64,000 nt of DNA, taken from NCBI GenBank assembly GCA_009667805.1, contig CM019063.1, positions 54,668,881 through 54,732,880 on the forward strand, in the 5' to 3' direction. Positions 51,990 to 62,697 of the stretch are shown piece by piece (position 1 is the first letter of the stretch; the number at the start of each line of letters is the position of its first letter). The notes under the pieces were generated by a model. That model did no database searches, was not told the DNA's origin, and saw nothing but the letters and a program-made list of their open reading frames with translations. The DNA comes from Leptobrachium leishanense. Lineage: Eukaryota > Chordata > Amphibia > Anura > Megophryidae. The position numbers were made by a program, and so were the translations under genes.

Positions 51990-53155
51990 GTCACTATGTT
52001 ACATGTTTACAGGTGCATTCTGTATATAGTCACTGTGTTACAGGTTTACAGGTGCATTCTGTATATAGTCACTATGTTACATGTTTACAGGTGCATTCTG
52101 TATATAGTCACTATGTTACATGTTTACAGGTGCATTCTGTATATAGTCACTGTGTTACATGTTTACAGGTGCATTCTGTATATAGTCACTATGTTACATG
52201 TTTACAGGTGCATTCTGTATATAGTCACTATGTTACATGTTTACAGGTGCATTCTGTATATAGTCACTATGTTACATGTTTACAGGTGTATTCTATATAT
52301 AGTCACTGTGGTACATGTTTACAGGTGCATTCTATATATAGTTACATGTTTACAGGTGCATTCTATATATAGTCACTGTGTTACATGTTTACAGGTGCGT
52401 TCTATATATATAGTCATTATGTTACATGTTTACAGGTGCATTCTGTATATAGTCACTATGTTACATGTTTACAGGCGCATTCTGTATATAGTCACTATGT
52501 TACATGTTTACAGGCGCATTCTGTATATAGTCACTGTGTTACAGGTTTACAGGTGCATTCTGTATATAGTCACTATGTTACATGTTTACAGGTGCATTCT
52601 GTATATAGTCACTATGTTACATGTTTACAGGTGCATTCTGTATATAGTCACTATGTTACATGTTTACAGGTGCATTCTGTATATAGTCACTATGTTACAT
52701 GTTTACAGGTGTATTCTATATATAGTCACTGTGGTACATGTTTACAGGTGCATTCTATATATAGTCACTGTGTTACATGTTTACAGGTGCGTTCTATATA
52801 TATAGTCATTATGTTACATGTTTACAGATGCATTCTGTATATAGTCACTATGTTACATGTTTACAGGCGCATTCTGTATATAGTCACTATGTTACATGTT
52901 TACAGGCGCATTCTGTATATAGTCACTATGTTACATGTTTACAGGCGCATTCTGTTTACAGGCGCATTATGTTACATGTTTACAGGCGCATTCTGTATAT
53001 AGTCACTATGTTACATGTTTACAGGTGCATTCTGTATATAGTCACTATGTTACATGTTTACAGGTGCATTCTGTATATAGTCACTGTGTTACATGTTTAC
53101 AGGCGCATTCTGTATATAGTCATTATGTTACATGTTTACAGGTACATTCCGTATT
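51990..53155 (+). repeat. 39-bp minisatellite, about 30 copies, in a LINE 3' UTR
   Basis: The unit is CATGTTTACAGGTGCATTCT then GTATATAGTCACTATGTTA, with variants GGCGCATT, GTGTATTCTATATATAG and CACTGTG. Blocks of the same variant order recur: the segment around 52038-52400 is repeated at 52539-52800. This shows block duplication. The period of 13 codons leaves all frames open. Confidence 0.95.
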
Positions 53156-53793
53156 GAGGTATGTTAATAGAGATTTCTTAATTGACTTTAGACTGGGGGA
53201 AGATTTGATGGTGTCTGGGAGGTTATTCCATAATTGTGGTGCTCTGTAGGAAAATGAGGATCGAGACACTTTCTTTTTGTATTGTGGTATTGTAAGTAAG
53301 GTGCTGGTCCTGGATCGGAGGTTATAGGATGAGAGAACTGCTGGGGGAAGCAGTCTATTCAGGTAGGGTGGTAGCTTCCCAGAAAATCTCTTAAATACCA
53401 GGTTGGAAAAGTGAAGGGTGTGTCTAGATTCCAGCGACGGCCAGTTTAGGTCTTTTAACATGTCACAATGGTGGGTCATGTAGTTACATTGTAGCACAAA
53501 GCGGCAGAACGAGTTATACAATGTAGTAAGTTTATGAAGATGTGCTTGCAGGCGGCTGCATATACTACATCTCCGTGTTCAATAGCCGGCATAAGCATTT
53601 GTTGTACAATCTGCTTTCTTACCGCGGGGCTCAGGCAGGATTTGTTTCTGTACAGGGCACCTAGTTTGGGGTAAAGTTTAGATGAGAGTTTTTCGATGTG
53701 GGGCCAAAGGATAGATTTGGGTCTAACCACATACCTAGATATTTGAGAGAAGTGACTGTGGTCAGCGTGCCATTTGATTTTGTCCCAACACAT
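53123..53793 (-). pseudogene. LINE family L ORF2 C-terminus, copy A
   Basis: Two frames (53793-53476 and 53521-53123) together cover KLYPKLGALYRNKSCLSPAV, QIVQQMLMPAIEHGDVVYAA, then after a frameshift near 53540 NYMTHHCDMLKDLNWPSLES through FSYRAPQLWNNLPDTIKSSP to TYLNTECTCKHVT. It is the same region as 35290-35877. The frameshift (a lost base in the CKHIF region) is shared with copy B at 57.6-58.3 kb, so it predates the duplication. Confidence 0.88.
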
Positions 53794-53794
53794 A

Positions 53795-54219
53795 GGCTAG
53801 GGTCAGACGAACGCATTTTCGCGTTGTCTGTGAAAAAGTGCGTTCGAACGAATGGACGTATTTTTTCACGGAGTACGCGATAGCGGTCATACGATGCGCA
53901 TTTGCATCCGTGATTTTGTACGGATCATCAATAAAACACTTTGTGCATCTGCCCGTTATGTTGGCCAGACATTAGCAGTGTCTGACGTCTCCAATTCACG
54001 CACACACGCCTCTAGCGGACGCAGCGCACTCTGTACAACCGTACTAGAGGTTTTACGTTCTCGACAAAATGCGTTCGTTTTCCACTTGCGTTGCGCAGCC
54101 GGACTTTTGTGCGACCGTACTTCGTATATTGGCCGTCATTGCCCGTCATTTGCTGCTACTACGGCCGTGATTAAGTGCGCCTGCACGCGCGTTCGCACTG
54201 CGCTCGTCTGACCCTAGCC
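53795..54219. mobile_element. Foldback element family G, copy 2A (ATA target)
   Basis: GGCTAGGGTCAGACGAACGC and GCGCTCGTCTGACCCTAGCC are perfect inverted ends flanked by ATA (53792-53794, 54220-54222). The LINE copy at 33.76 kb, read in reverse, has an uninterrupted ACACATAGATGGGG, so ATA was duplicated. It is 425 bp. The interior is rich in ACG/CGT words (TTTTACGTTCTCGACAAAAT) and is non-coding. Confidence 0.92.
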
Positions 54220-54300
54220 ATAGATGGGGATTTTGCAATTTATGTAGTTTAGGTGCTGTTCCAAAGAGCATTGTTACACATTTGTCAGTAATTAAAAAAA

Positions 54301-54911
54301 CATACATGGCACAGCACGTACTAGCCTAATTATACAAATCAAATGCGCATAGTCAAGCTCACTAATTCAAGAGCCATACAAAGGTGGTTCCAAACTGTAC
54401 TCACAAATAGTATATAAGATGTTGCTCAATATCCTCACCACCAACGCCAGGTTCCTCCAGGTATGGGTCGAGCCAATGCTAAGCTCCAGTGGGGTCAAAA
54501 ACCTCAACTCACCAATGACTTGGCAAGGTAAGGTTTATTGCCCCATTTAAAAACAATAACAACAAGCACTGATGCATTTCGACCTAACGGTCGTTCTCGT
54601 TTTTGGTATTTGGTTCATTTCAACAATTTTTTGTCTACAATAGGGATGGAGAGGACAGTATTTTTCATTTGGATCATGAAACATTTTCGCTATGCTTTGT
54701 TGCTAACCCAATCAACCAACAAGTGTTCTATCATTAACCTCATCAGTATCAAAAAGTGTCCACAAGTTATTTTATTGAAAATCTTTTTTAATAAACACCA
54801 AAGTTTGTCCATGAAACCTCCCTTTTACTCATCTTTGGAAATCAGAATTGTTTTTTTTCCTCTGGGGAAATTAAAATTCTTATTTCAACTTCATGAGTGT
54901 CATCCTGTGTG
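54301..54911. other. Unassigned interspersed sequence (duplicated at 58766-59374)
   Basis: It contains GATGCATTTCGACCTAACGG with TCGTTCTC, a motif I associate with dispersed frog repeats. A plus-strand frame (54538-54912) has no recognisable domain. An almost identical second copy belongs to the tandem duplication. Confidence 0.4.
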
Positions 54912-55575
54912 ACTGCAAAATGTACTGGAAGAAGGAGCGCCACCCTCGCTGTTCCAAATAGTTCATCAAACTTTACTGCTGCATTCCAGCAGCCAGGGAT
55001 TTGGCAGAATACCGGGAGAGCTGTGGGGTCACTCGCTGCTGTACAGGGATACGATTCAGGGGGTTATAATGATGAGTGTAAATCCCTGTACAGTACAGAT
55101 ACAAGGTGTTGCTGTAATCGCCATACACAGGCATTATGCGGAACATACAGATACAAGGTGTTACTGTAATTGCCATACACAGGCATTATGCGGAACATAC
55201 AGATACAAGGTGTTGCTGTAATTGCCATACACAGGCATTATGCGGCACATACAGATACAAGGTGTTACTGTAATTGCCATACACAGGCATTATGCAGCAC
55301 ATACAGATACAAGGTGTTGCTGTAATCGCCATACACAGGCATTATGCAGCACATACAGATACAAGGTGTTACTGTAATTGCCATACACAGGCATTATGCA
55401 GCACATACAGATATAAGGTGTTGCTGTAATTGCCATACACAGGCATTATGCAGCACATACAGATACAAGGTGTTGCTGTAATTGCCACACACAGGCATTA
55501 TGCAGCACATACAGATATTGCATTGCTAATAATCTGATTATGATCACTACAAACCCCCATAAGCAGGAGATCTCA
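54912..55575 (+). repeat. Repeat element with 52-bp minisatellite, copy 2
   Basis: The same leader as at 23270 (CAGCAGCCAGGGATTTGGCA, GCTGTACAGGGATACGATTC) and trailer (ATATTGCATTGCTAATAATC, CCCCCATAAGCAGGAG) flank about eight 52-bp units (55095-55515). Compared with about 30 units at 23.5 kb, this shows array-length variation. Confidence 0.9.
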
Positions 55576-55728
55576 CCATTTTATTATCTGTCTGCAGCAC
55601 ATTTACTGACACAAAGGCCATTTCTGCCTGTATGATGAGAATACAGACCCCGTGTGACATTGTGCCAGATGAAAGACGCAATCTGAAGTTTAGATCCTTT
55701 CATCCCAGCAATATTTTTGTGAAGGATA

Positions 55729-57245
55729 CAGGGCCGGTGCTAGGCTATTTTGCGCCCTAGGCCAGGCCAGCTACTTGCACCCCCCCAAAAAAAAAACACG
55801 TGCAATGTGTGAGCGTATCACAGAGCTCCACAGCAATAAAACACAGTAATATGCGATGTGTATGAGCATATCACAGAGCTCCACAGCAATAAAACTCACA
55901 GTAATGTACGGTGTGTTGAGCGTGCGTATCACAGAATCCACAGCAATCCAAAGGAATGAAACGCACAGTAACGGGCAGTGTGTATTAGCGGATCACAGAG
56001 GTCCACTTCACCCACACAAACACACACACACACAAGGCGCGCACACACACACACAGAAGGCGCACACACAAGGCGCGCGCGCACACACACACACACACAG
56101 AAGGCACACCTACCCACACACACACAGAAGACACACCCCTTGTGTGTGTGTGGGTGTGCCTTCTGTGTGTGCGGGTGGCACCCACACACACAGAAGGCAC
56201 ACACACACACACAGAAGGCACGCACACACACACACACAGAAGGCACGCACACACACACACACAGAAGGCACGCGCACACACACACACACAGAAGGCACAC
56301 ACACACACACACAGAAGGCACACACACACACACACACAGAAGGCACACACACACACACACAGAAGGCACACACACACACACACACACAGAAGGCACACAC
56401 ACACACACAGAAGGCACACACACACAGAAGGCACACACACACACACACACACAGAAGGCACACACACACACAAGGCACACACACAGAAGGCACACACACA
56501 CACACAAGGCGCACACACACACACAAGGCGCACACACACACACAAGGCACACACACAGAAGGCACACACACACACACAAGGCGCACACACACACACAAGG
56601 CACACACTATGCCCCGAATCCTGTCTCTTCCTTGTTGAGACCCTCACTGTCTCAGCAGCATGCAGCGGAGCTCTGAGGCTCCGATAGTGAGGCCTACCTG
56701 AGGATGCCCCCCGCCGTTACATTTCTTCCCCTCTGCGAGGGGTTCCCTGCAGACATGTCCCCAGTCAGGAGCCGGAAGTGAGGCCGCCGCCTTAACGGTA
56801 CAGCTGGCCATTACATTTCTTACCCTCTGCGAGGAGCACCCGGTGGACGCTTCATGGCACCATTGGTCGCCGGTGGTACTCTTGGATCAGTACCCGGCAG
56901 ATCATTTGTTGGGGCTGAGACTGGGACAGGCAGCTAGCTGGCACCTACCTGGTGGGTAGCGTAGCTGGCTGGTCCAGGGCCGGCGGGAGCCGTAGGAGCG
57001 TTGTCAGCAACAAATCATTTGCTGGCTGCCGTGCCTCAGGATCCACCACGCGTCTTGATGCCGCGCTCTCATGTGGACGCATGCGTGTGGGGTGGGCGCG
57101 GTCAGCATCAACATCACGCACTGTATCTATGCGCCGGCAAATTAGATGCTGCCGCGGCACTGGCGCTTACAAAAAAATAGTGCAGAGGTGTCGGCGGCGC
57201 AAAATGTTGCCGGTTTCAAAATTGTGGAGCTCCGCTGCGCCCTAG
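55729..57245. mobile_element. hAT element H4, copy A, right end removed by the duplication junction
   Basis: It starts CAGGGCCGGTGCTAGGCTAT after GAAGGATA (55721-55728). It contains the 55-bp-type units, a long (CA)n/AGAAGGC array (56000-56607), GC-rich sequence and GGCGGCGCAAAATGTTGCCG. It stops at GCGCCCTAG (57245), where the 39-bp array resumes. The final 55 or so bases present in copy B, including the terminus and the second GAAGGATA, are absent. Confidence 0.9.
56000..56607. repeat. (CA)n / AGAAGGCACACA array in H4 copy A
   Basis: Runs of CA are broken by GAAGGC or AAGGCG at 20-30-bp spacing, with one inverted segment (TTGTGTGTGTGTGGGTGTGC near 56139). It yields spurious 160-260-codon frames on both strands. 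Confidence 0.95.
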
Positions 57246-57630
57246 TTACAGGTTTACAGGTGCATTCTGTATATAGTCACTATGTTACATGTTTACAGGT
57301 GCATTCTGTATATAGTCACTATGTTACATGTTTACAGGCGCATTCTGTATATAGTCACTATGTTACATGTTTACAGGCGCATTCTGTATATAGTCACTAT
57401 GTTACATGTTTACAGGTGCATTCTGTATATAGTCACTATGTTACATGTTTACAGGTGCAATCTGTATATAGTCACTATGTTACATGTTTACAGGTGCATT
57501 CTGTATATAGTCACTATGTTACATGTTTACAGGCGCATTCTGGATATAGTCACTATGTTACATGTTTACAGGTGCATTCTGTATATAGTCATTATGTTAC
57601 ATGTTTACAGGTACATTCCGTATTGAGGTA
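57246..57630 (+). repeat. 39-bp minisatellite, about 10 copies
   Basis: Same unit as 51990-53155. The first unit starts directly at the duplication junction with TTACAGGTTTACAGG and the last is the diverged GGTACATTCCGTATTGAGG unit shared with copy A (53140). Confidence 0.95.
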
Positions 57631-58262
57631 TGTTAATAGAGATTTCTTAATTGACTTTAGACTGGGGGAAGATTTGATGGTGTCTGGGAGGTTATTCCAT
57701 AATTGTGGTGCTCTGTAGGAAAATGAGGATCGAGACACTTTCTTTTTGTATTGTGGTATTGTAAGTAAGGTGCTGGTCCTGGATCGGAGGTTATAGGATG
57801 AGGGAACTGCTGGGGGAAGCAGTCTATTCAGGTAGGGTGGTAGCTTCCCAGAAAATCTCTTAAATACCAGGTTGGAAAAGTGAAGGGTGTGTCTAGATTC
57901 CAGCGACGGCCAGTTTAGGTCTTTTAACATGTCACAATGGTGGGTCATGTAGTTACATTGTAGCACAAAGCGGCAGAACGAGTTATACAATGTAGTAAGT
58001 TTATGAAGATGTGCTTGCAGGCGGCTGCATATACTACATCTCCGTGTTCAATAGCCGGCATAAGCATTTGTTGTACAATCTGCTTTCTTACCGCGGGGCT
58101 CAGGCAGGATTTGTTTCTGTACAGGGCACCTAGTTTGGGGTAAAGTTTAGATGAGAGTTTTTCGATGTGGGGCCAAAGGATAGATTTGGGTCTAACCACA
58201 TACCTAGATATTTGAGAGAAGTGACTGTGGTCAGCGTGCCATTTGATTTTGTCCCAACACAT
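57592..58262 (-). pseudogene. LINE family L ORF2 C-terminus, copy B
   Basis: It is nearly identical to 53123-53793, including the same internal frameshift between the CKHIF and MYNSF segments and the same end TYLNTECTCKHVT. A difference such as LLPPAVPSS here against LLPPAVLSS in copy A is a single-base change. It is a passenger in the duplication. Confidence 0.88.
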
Positions 58263-58263
58263 A

Positions 58264-58685
58264 GGCTAGGGTCAGACGAACGCATTTTCGCGTTGTCTGT
58301 GAAAAGTGCGTTCGAACGAATGGACGTATTTTTTCACGGAGTACGCGATAGCGGTCATACGATGCGCATTTGCATCCGTGATTTTGTACGGATCATCAAT
58401 AAAACACTTTGTGAATCTGGACGTTATGTTGGCCGGACATTAGCAGTGTCTGACGTCTCCAATTCACGCACACACGCCTCTAGCGGACGCAGCGCACTCT
58501 GTACAACCGTACTAGAGGTTTTACGTTCGACAAAATGCGTTCGTTTTCCACTTGCGTTGCGCAGCCGGACTTTTGTGCGACCGTACTTCGTATATTGGCC
58601 GTCATTGCCCGTCATTTGCTGCTAGTGCGGCCGTAACTAAGTGCGCCTGCACGCGCGTTCGCACTGCGCTCGTCTGACCCTAGCC
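58264..58685. mobile_element. Foldback element family G, copy 2B
   Basis: Same ends and ATA flanks as 53795-54219, 422 bp, differing by small indels (GTGAAAAGTGCG against GTGAAAAAGTGCG). Confidence 0.9.
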
Positions 58686-58765
58686 ATAGATGGGGATTTT
58701 GCAATTTATGTAGTTTAGGTGCTGTTCCAAAGAGCATTGTTACACATTTGTCAGTAATTAAAAAA

Positions 58766-59374
58766 ACATACATGGCACAGCACGTACTAGCCTAATTATA
58801 CAAATCAAATGCGCATAGTCAAGCTCACTAATTCAAGAGCCATACAAAGGTGGTTCCAAACTGTACTCACAAATAGTATATAAGATGTTGCTCAATATCC
58901 TCACCACCAACGCAGGTTCCTCCAGGTATGGGTCGAGCCAATGCTAAGCTCCAGTGGGGTCAAAAACCTCAACTCACCAATGACTTGGCAAGGTAAGGTT
59001 TATTGCCCCATTTAAAAACAATAACAACAAGCACTGATGCATTTCGACCTAACGGTCGTTCTCGTTTTTGTATTTGGTTCATTTCAACAATTTTTGTCTA
59101 CAATAGGGATGGAGAGGACAGTATTTTTCATTTGGATCATGAAACATTTTCGCTATGCTTTGTTGCTAACCCAATCAACCAACAAGTGTTCTATCATTAA
59201 CCTCATCAGTATCAAAAAGTGTCCACAAGTTATTTTATTGAAAATATTTTTTAATAAACACCAAAGTTTGTCCATGAAACCTCCCTTTTACTCATCTTTG
59301 GAAATCAGAATTGTTTTTTTTCCTCTGGGGAAATTAAAATTCTTATTTCAACTTCATGAGTGTCATCCTGTGTG
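58766..59374. other. Duplicate of the unassigned block at 54301-54911
   Basis: Carries the same GATGCATTTCGACCTAACGG motif and the same non-coding sequence. No gene recognised. Confidence 0.45.
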
Positions 59375-59985
59375 ACTGCAAAAATGTACTGGAAGAAGGA
59401 GCGCCACCCTCGCTGTTCCAAATAGTTCATCAAACTTTACTGCTGCATTCCAGCAGCCAGGGATTTGGCAGAATACGGGAGAGCTGTGGGGTCACTCGCT
59501 GCTGTACAGGGATACGATTCAGGGGGTTATAATGATGAGTGTAAATCCCTGTACAGTACAGATACAAGGTGTTGCTGTAATCGCCATACACAGGCATTAT
59601 GCGGAACATACAGATACAAGGTGTTACTGTAATTGCCATACACAGACATTATGCAGCACATACAGATACAAGGTGTTACTGTAATTGCCATACACAGGCA
59701 TTATGCAGCACATACAGATACAAGGTGTTACTGTAATTGCCATACACAGGCATTATGCAGCACATACAGATATAAGGTGTTGCTGTAATTGCCATACACA
59801 GGCATTATGCAGCACATACAGATACAAGGTGTTGCTGTAATTACCATACACAGGCATTATGCAGCACATACAGATACAAGGTGTTGCTGTAATTGCCACA
59901 CACAGGCATTATGCAGCACATACAGATATTGCATTGCTAATAATCTGATTATGATCACTACAAACCCCCATAAGCAGGAGATCTC
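59375..59985 (+). repeat. Repeat element with 52-bp minisatellite, copy 3
   Basis: Leader, about seven 52-bp units (59560-59930) and trailer as in copy 2. It has one unit fewer and variant bases (TAATTACCATACAC). Confidence 0.9.
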
Positions 59986-60137
59986 ACCATTTTATTATAT
60001 GTCTGCAGCACATTTACTGACACAAAGGCCATTTCTGCCTGTATGATGAGAATAGAGACCCGTGTGACATTGTGCCAGATGAAAGACGCAATCTGAAGTT
60101 TAGATCCTTTCATCCCAGCAATATTTTGTGAAGGATA

Positions 60138-61571
60138 CAGGGCCGGTGCTAGGCTATTTTGCGCCCTAGGCCAGGCCAGCTACTTGCACCCCCCCCAAAA
60201 AAAAAACACGTGCAATGTGTGAGCGTATCACAGAGCTCCACAGCAATAAAACACAGTAATATGCGATGTGTATGAGCATATCACAGAGCTCCACAGCAAT
60301 AAAACTCACAGTAATGTACGGTGTGTTGAGCGTGCGTATCACAGAATCCACAGCAATCCAAAGGAATGAAACGCACAGTAACGGGCAGTGTGTATTAGCG
60401 GATCACAGAGGTCCACTTCACCCACACAAACACACACACACACAAGGCGCGCACACACACACACAGAAGGCGCACACACAAGGCGCGCGCGCACACACAC
60501 ACACACACAGAAGGCACACCCCTTGTGTGTGTGTGGGTGTGCCTTCTGTGTGTGCGGGTGGCACCCACACACACAGAAGGCACGCACACACACACACACA
60601 GAACGCACGCACACACACACACACAGAAGGCACGCGCACACACACAGAAGGCACACACACACACACACAGAAGGCACACACACACACACACACAGAAGGC
60701 ACACACACACACAGAAGGCACACACACACACAGAAGGCACACACACACACACAGAAGGCACACACACACAGAAGGCACACACACACACACACACAGAAGG
60801 CACACACACACACAAGGCACACACACAGAAGGCACACACACACACACAAGGCGCACACACACACACAAGGCACACACTGGGCCCCGAATCCTGTCTCTTC
60901 CTTGTTGAGACCCTCACTGTCTCAGCAGCATGCAGCGGAGCTCTGAGGCTCCGATAGTGAGGCCTACCTGAGGATGCCGCCCCGCCGTTACATTTCTTCC
61001 CCTCTGCAAGGGGTTCCCTGCAGACATGTCCCCGGTCAGGAGCCGGAAGTGAGGCCGCCGCCTTAACGGTACAGCTGGCCATTACATTTCTTACCCTCTG
61101 CGAGGGAGCACCCGGTGGACGCTTCATGGCACATTGGTCGCCGGTGGTACTCTTGGATCAGTACCCCGGCAGATCATTTGTTGGGCTGAGACTGGGACAG
61201 GCAGCTAGCTGGCACATACCTGGTGGTAGCGTAGCTGGCTGGTCCAGGGCCCGGCGGGAGCCGTAGGAGCGTTGTCAGCAACAAATCATTTGCTGGCTGC
61301 CGTGCCTCAGGATCCACCACGCGTCTTGATGCCGCGCTCTCATGTGGACGCATGCGTGTGGGGTGGGTGCGGTCAGCATCAACATCACGCACTGTATCTA
61401 TGCGCCGGCAAATTAGATGCTGCCACAGCACTGGCGCTTACAAAAAAATAGTGCAGAGGTGTCGGCGGCGCAAAATGTTGCCGGTTTCAAAATTGTGGAG
61501 CTCCGCTGCGCCCTAGGCGGCGCTGCGCTCTAGGCGGCCGCCTAGCTCGCCTAGCGGTAGCGCCGGCCCTG
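60138..61571. mobile_element. hAT element H4, copy B, complete, perfect 8-bp target duplication
   Basis: GAAGGATA at 60130-60137 and 61572-61579 bounds the element. Termini CAGGGCCGGTGCTAGGC and GCCTAGCGGTAGCGCCGGCC with CTG are inverted repeats with a short asymmetry. It is 1434 bp, has no transposase, and contains the (CA)n/AGAAGGC array (60420-60880) and reversed 55-bp-type units (60210-60400). A complete right terminus survives only in this copy. Confidence 0.93.
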
Positions 61572-61589
61572 GAAGGATATAATCACTAG

Positions 61590-61700
61590 AGTATAGTAGT
61601 GCGTAGTGATACTCTTTTATCGGACTAACGTTACGTTTAAAAGACAAGCTTTCGAGAGTATAACCTCTCTTCTTCGGGTCTGGAATCTACAGGAAGGATA
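61590..61700. repeat. Interspersed repeat also present in H3
   Basis: GTAGTGATACTCTTTTATCG, GACTAACGTTACG, TTTAAAAGACAAGCTTTCGA and GAGTATAACC resemble 33945-34075 (TTTTTATTGGGTTAACATTA, AAAGACAAGCTTTCAAGAGT). Class unknown. Confidence 0.6.
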
Positions 61701-61903
61701 AACTAATAAACATTGAAAAATTCATATATTTCCATAATTTTAACCTTTTAACTATCTCAAAATAGCAATATATATGAAAATTACTATTTTGTCCTACTTG
61801 TAAGTATTAACTATGCATCCTATGTTTCTAACAAATATTGTGAAAATAATTTTTATTGAAAAAAAGAGGTATTATGTCATGAGCAATGAGAACATTTGAA
61901 TAT
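61701..61903. other. AT-rich spacer
   Basis: Nothing recognised. Confidence 0.4.
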
Positions 61904-62622
61904 TGAGGGCACTATTCCATAGTGAGCGCAAACGTTAGAGTTTGCATATGTAAACGTTCTCTCCAGGATGTGTGAGTTTAACGCATGCCCCCATATTACC
62001 TTCCTGACCCTAAACCCGTTAGTAATCCGTTTGCGCATTGGTAATTGCGTGAGCTTACTGTACTTTGCACATCCTATACTTAACATGTGGAGCGCAAACA
62101 GTAATTAGTGTTAGGATAAGTAAGGTATTACAAAGTGCTAGCTCCAAGGACGCGCAAGCTAAAATATTTATGACACCTAAAAGCTGGTGCTAAAGGATTA
62201 TGCATTTGCAAAACTATTTAGCATCACGTAAAAAAAAAAAAAAAAAACAATAAATCTCATACTCACCTTTCATCTTGTGGCGAGAATGCTGGCCCGATCC
62301 ACTGCTTCTTGTCCCCGGGAGCAGAGTGAGGTGGGAACAAATAGTTCCCAGTCTCCCTCCGCGATCAGTCTGCGGGGCTGTGCAATCCTACAAGAGCGAG
62401 GTCATGCAAGGCTTGCGGCCCAGAATTGCAACCCTCATTGGAGTCCTATGGACTCCAGGAGATGATCCCAGAGGTTAGCACTGCGTTCCGGGGAGAGGTG
62501 CCAAGTTTGCGCCTGCCCCAGAATATCGCAGTAAAATGAGGATGCTACAGGGAAACCAGCAGGTGCAAATTTTCCCCGTTAGGGTCCACGTTTTAGCGCC
62601 ACGTAGGAAATATGGCCCTGAG
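61904..62622. mobile_element. Probable foldback element of about 720 bp
   Basis: AGGGCACTATTCCATAGTGA with GCGCAAACGT at the left is a diverged inverted match of ACGTTTTAGCGCCACGTAGG with AAATATGGCCCT at the right. An A-run sits at 62230-62246. Short frames on the plus strand (62275-62478) have no domain. The target duplication is unclear. Confidence 0.5.
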
Positions 62623-62697
62623 TGTAGTATGTTCATATAAACATTAGATATTAGATAGTTGGTGCTAACTTAATCAGAGCTGTTGTAAACTTAAAAC

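Larger units (their letters stand above)
50288..54300 (-). mobile_element. LINE family L copy interrupted by three insertions and a minisatellite expansion
   Basis: Read on the minus strand, the element runs from RT thumb sequence (54300-54223) through the ORF2 C-terminus (53793-53123) into a 3' UTR. The UTR's 39-bp unit has expanded to about 30 copies (53155-51990), and the copy ends in the family tail and TTTATTTATTTA at 50288. Insertions: family G element (53795-54219), TA-flanked element (51290-51987), family M copy G (50474-51255). Each leaves a target duplication that matches the uninterrupted sequence. Confidence 0.9.
52539..57245 (+). repeat. Tandem segmental duplication, copy A
   Basis: From the 39-bp array through the LINE C-terminus, family G element, 52-bp element and most of hAT element H4, this block is repeated in the same order and orientation at 57246-61516. 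The left limit lies inside the 39-bp array, at the unit beginning TTACAGGTTTACAGG (52539, or an identical unit at 52038). The right limit is base 57245. By eye the copies differ mainly by single-base changes, small indels and repeat-unit counts. Confidence 0.9.
57246..61516 (+). repeat. Tandem segmental duplication, copy B
   Basis: Order: 39-bp array (57246-57630), LINE C-terminus (57592-58262), family G element (58264-58685), unassigned block (58766-59374), 52-bp element (59375-59985), H4 (60138 onward). It matches copy A in order and nearly in sequence. Arrays are shorter than in A (39-bp: about 10 against 15-30 units; (CA)n: about 460 against 600 bp). Confidence 0.9.

Noticed and set aside
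51738..53157. Frames of up to 355 codons with a 13-residue repeat (MLHVYRCILYIVT)
   Set aside because: The 39-bp minisatellite equals 13 codons, so frames stay open; it derives from a LINE 3' UTR.
55856..56687. His/Thr-rich and Cys/Val-rich frames over the CA arrays (also 60266-61127)
   Set aside because: Translations of (CA)n with AGAAGGC interruptions.
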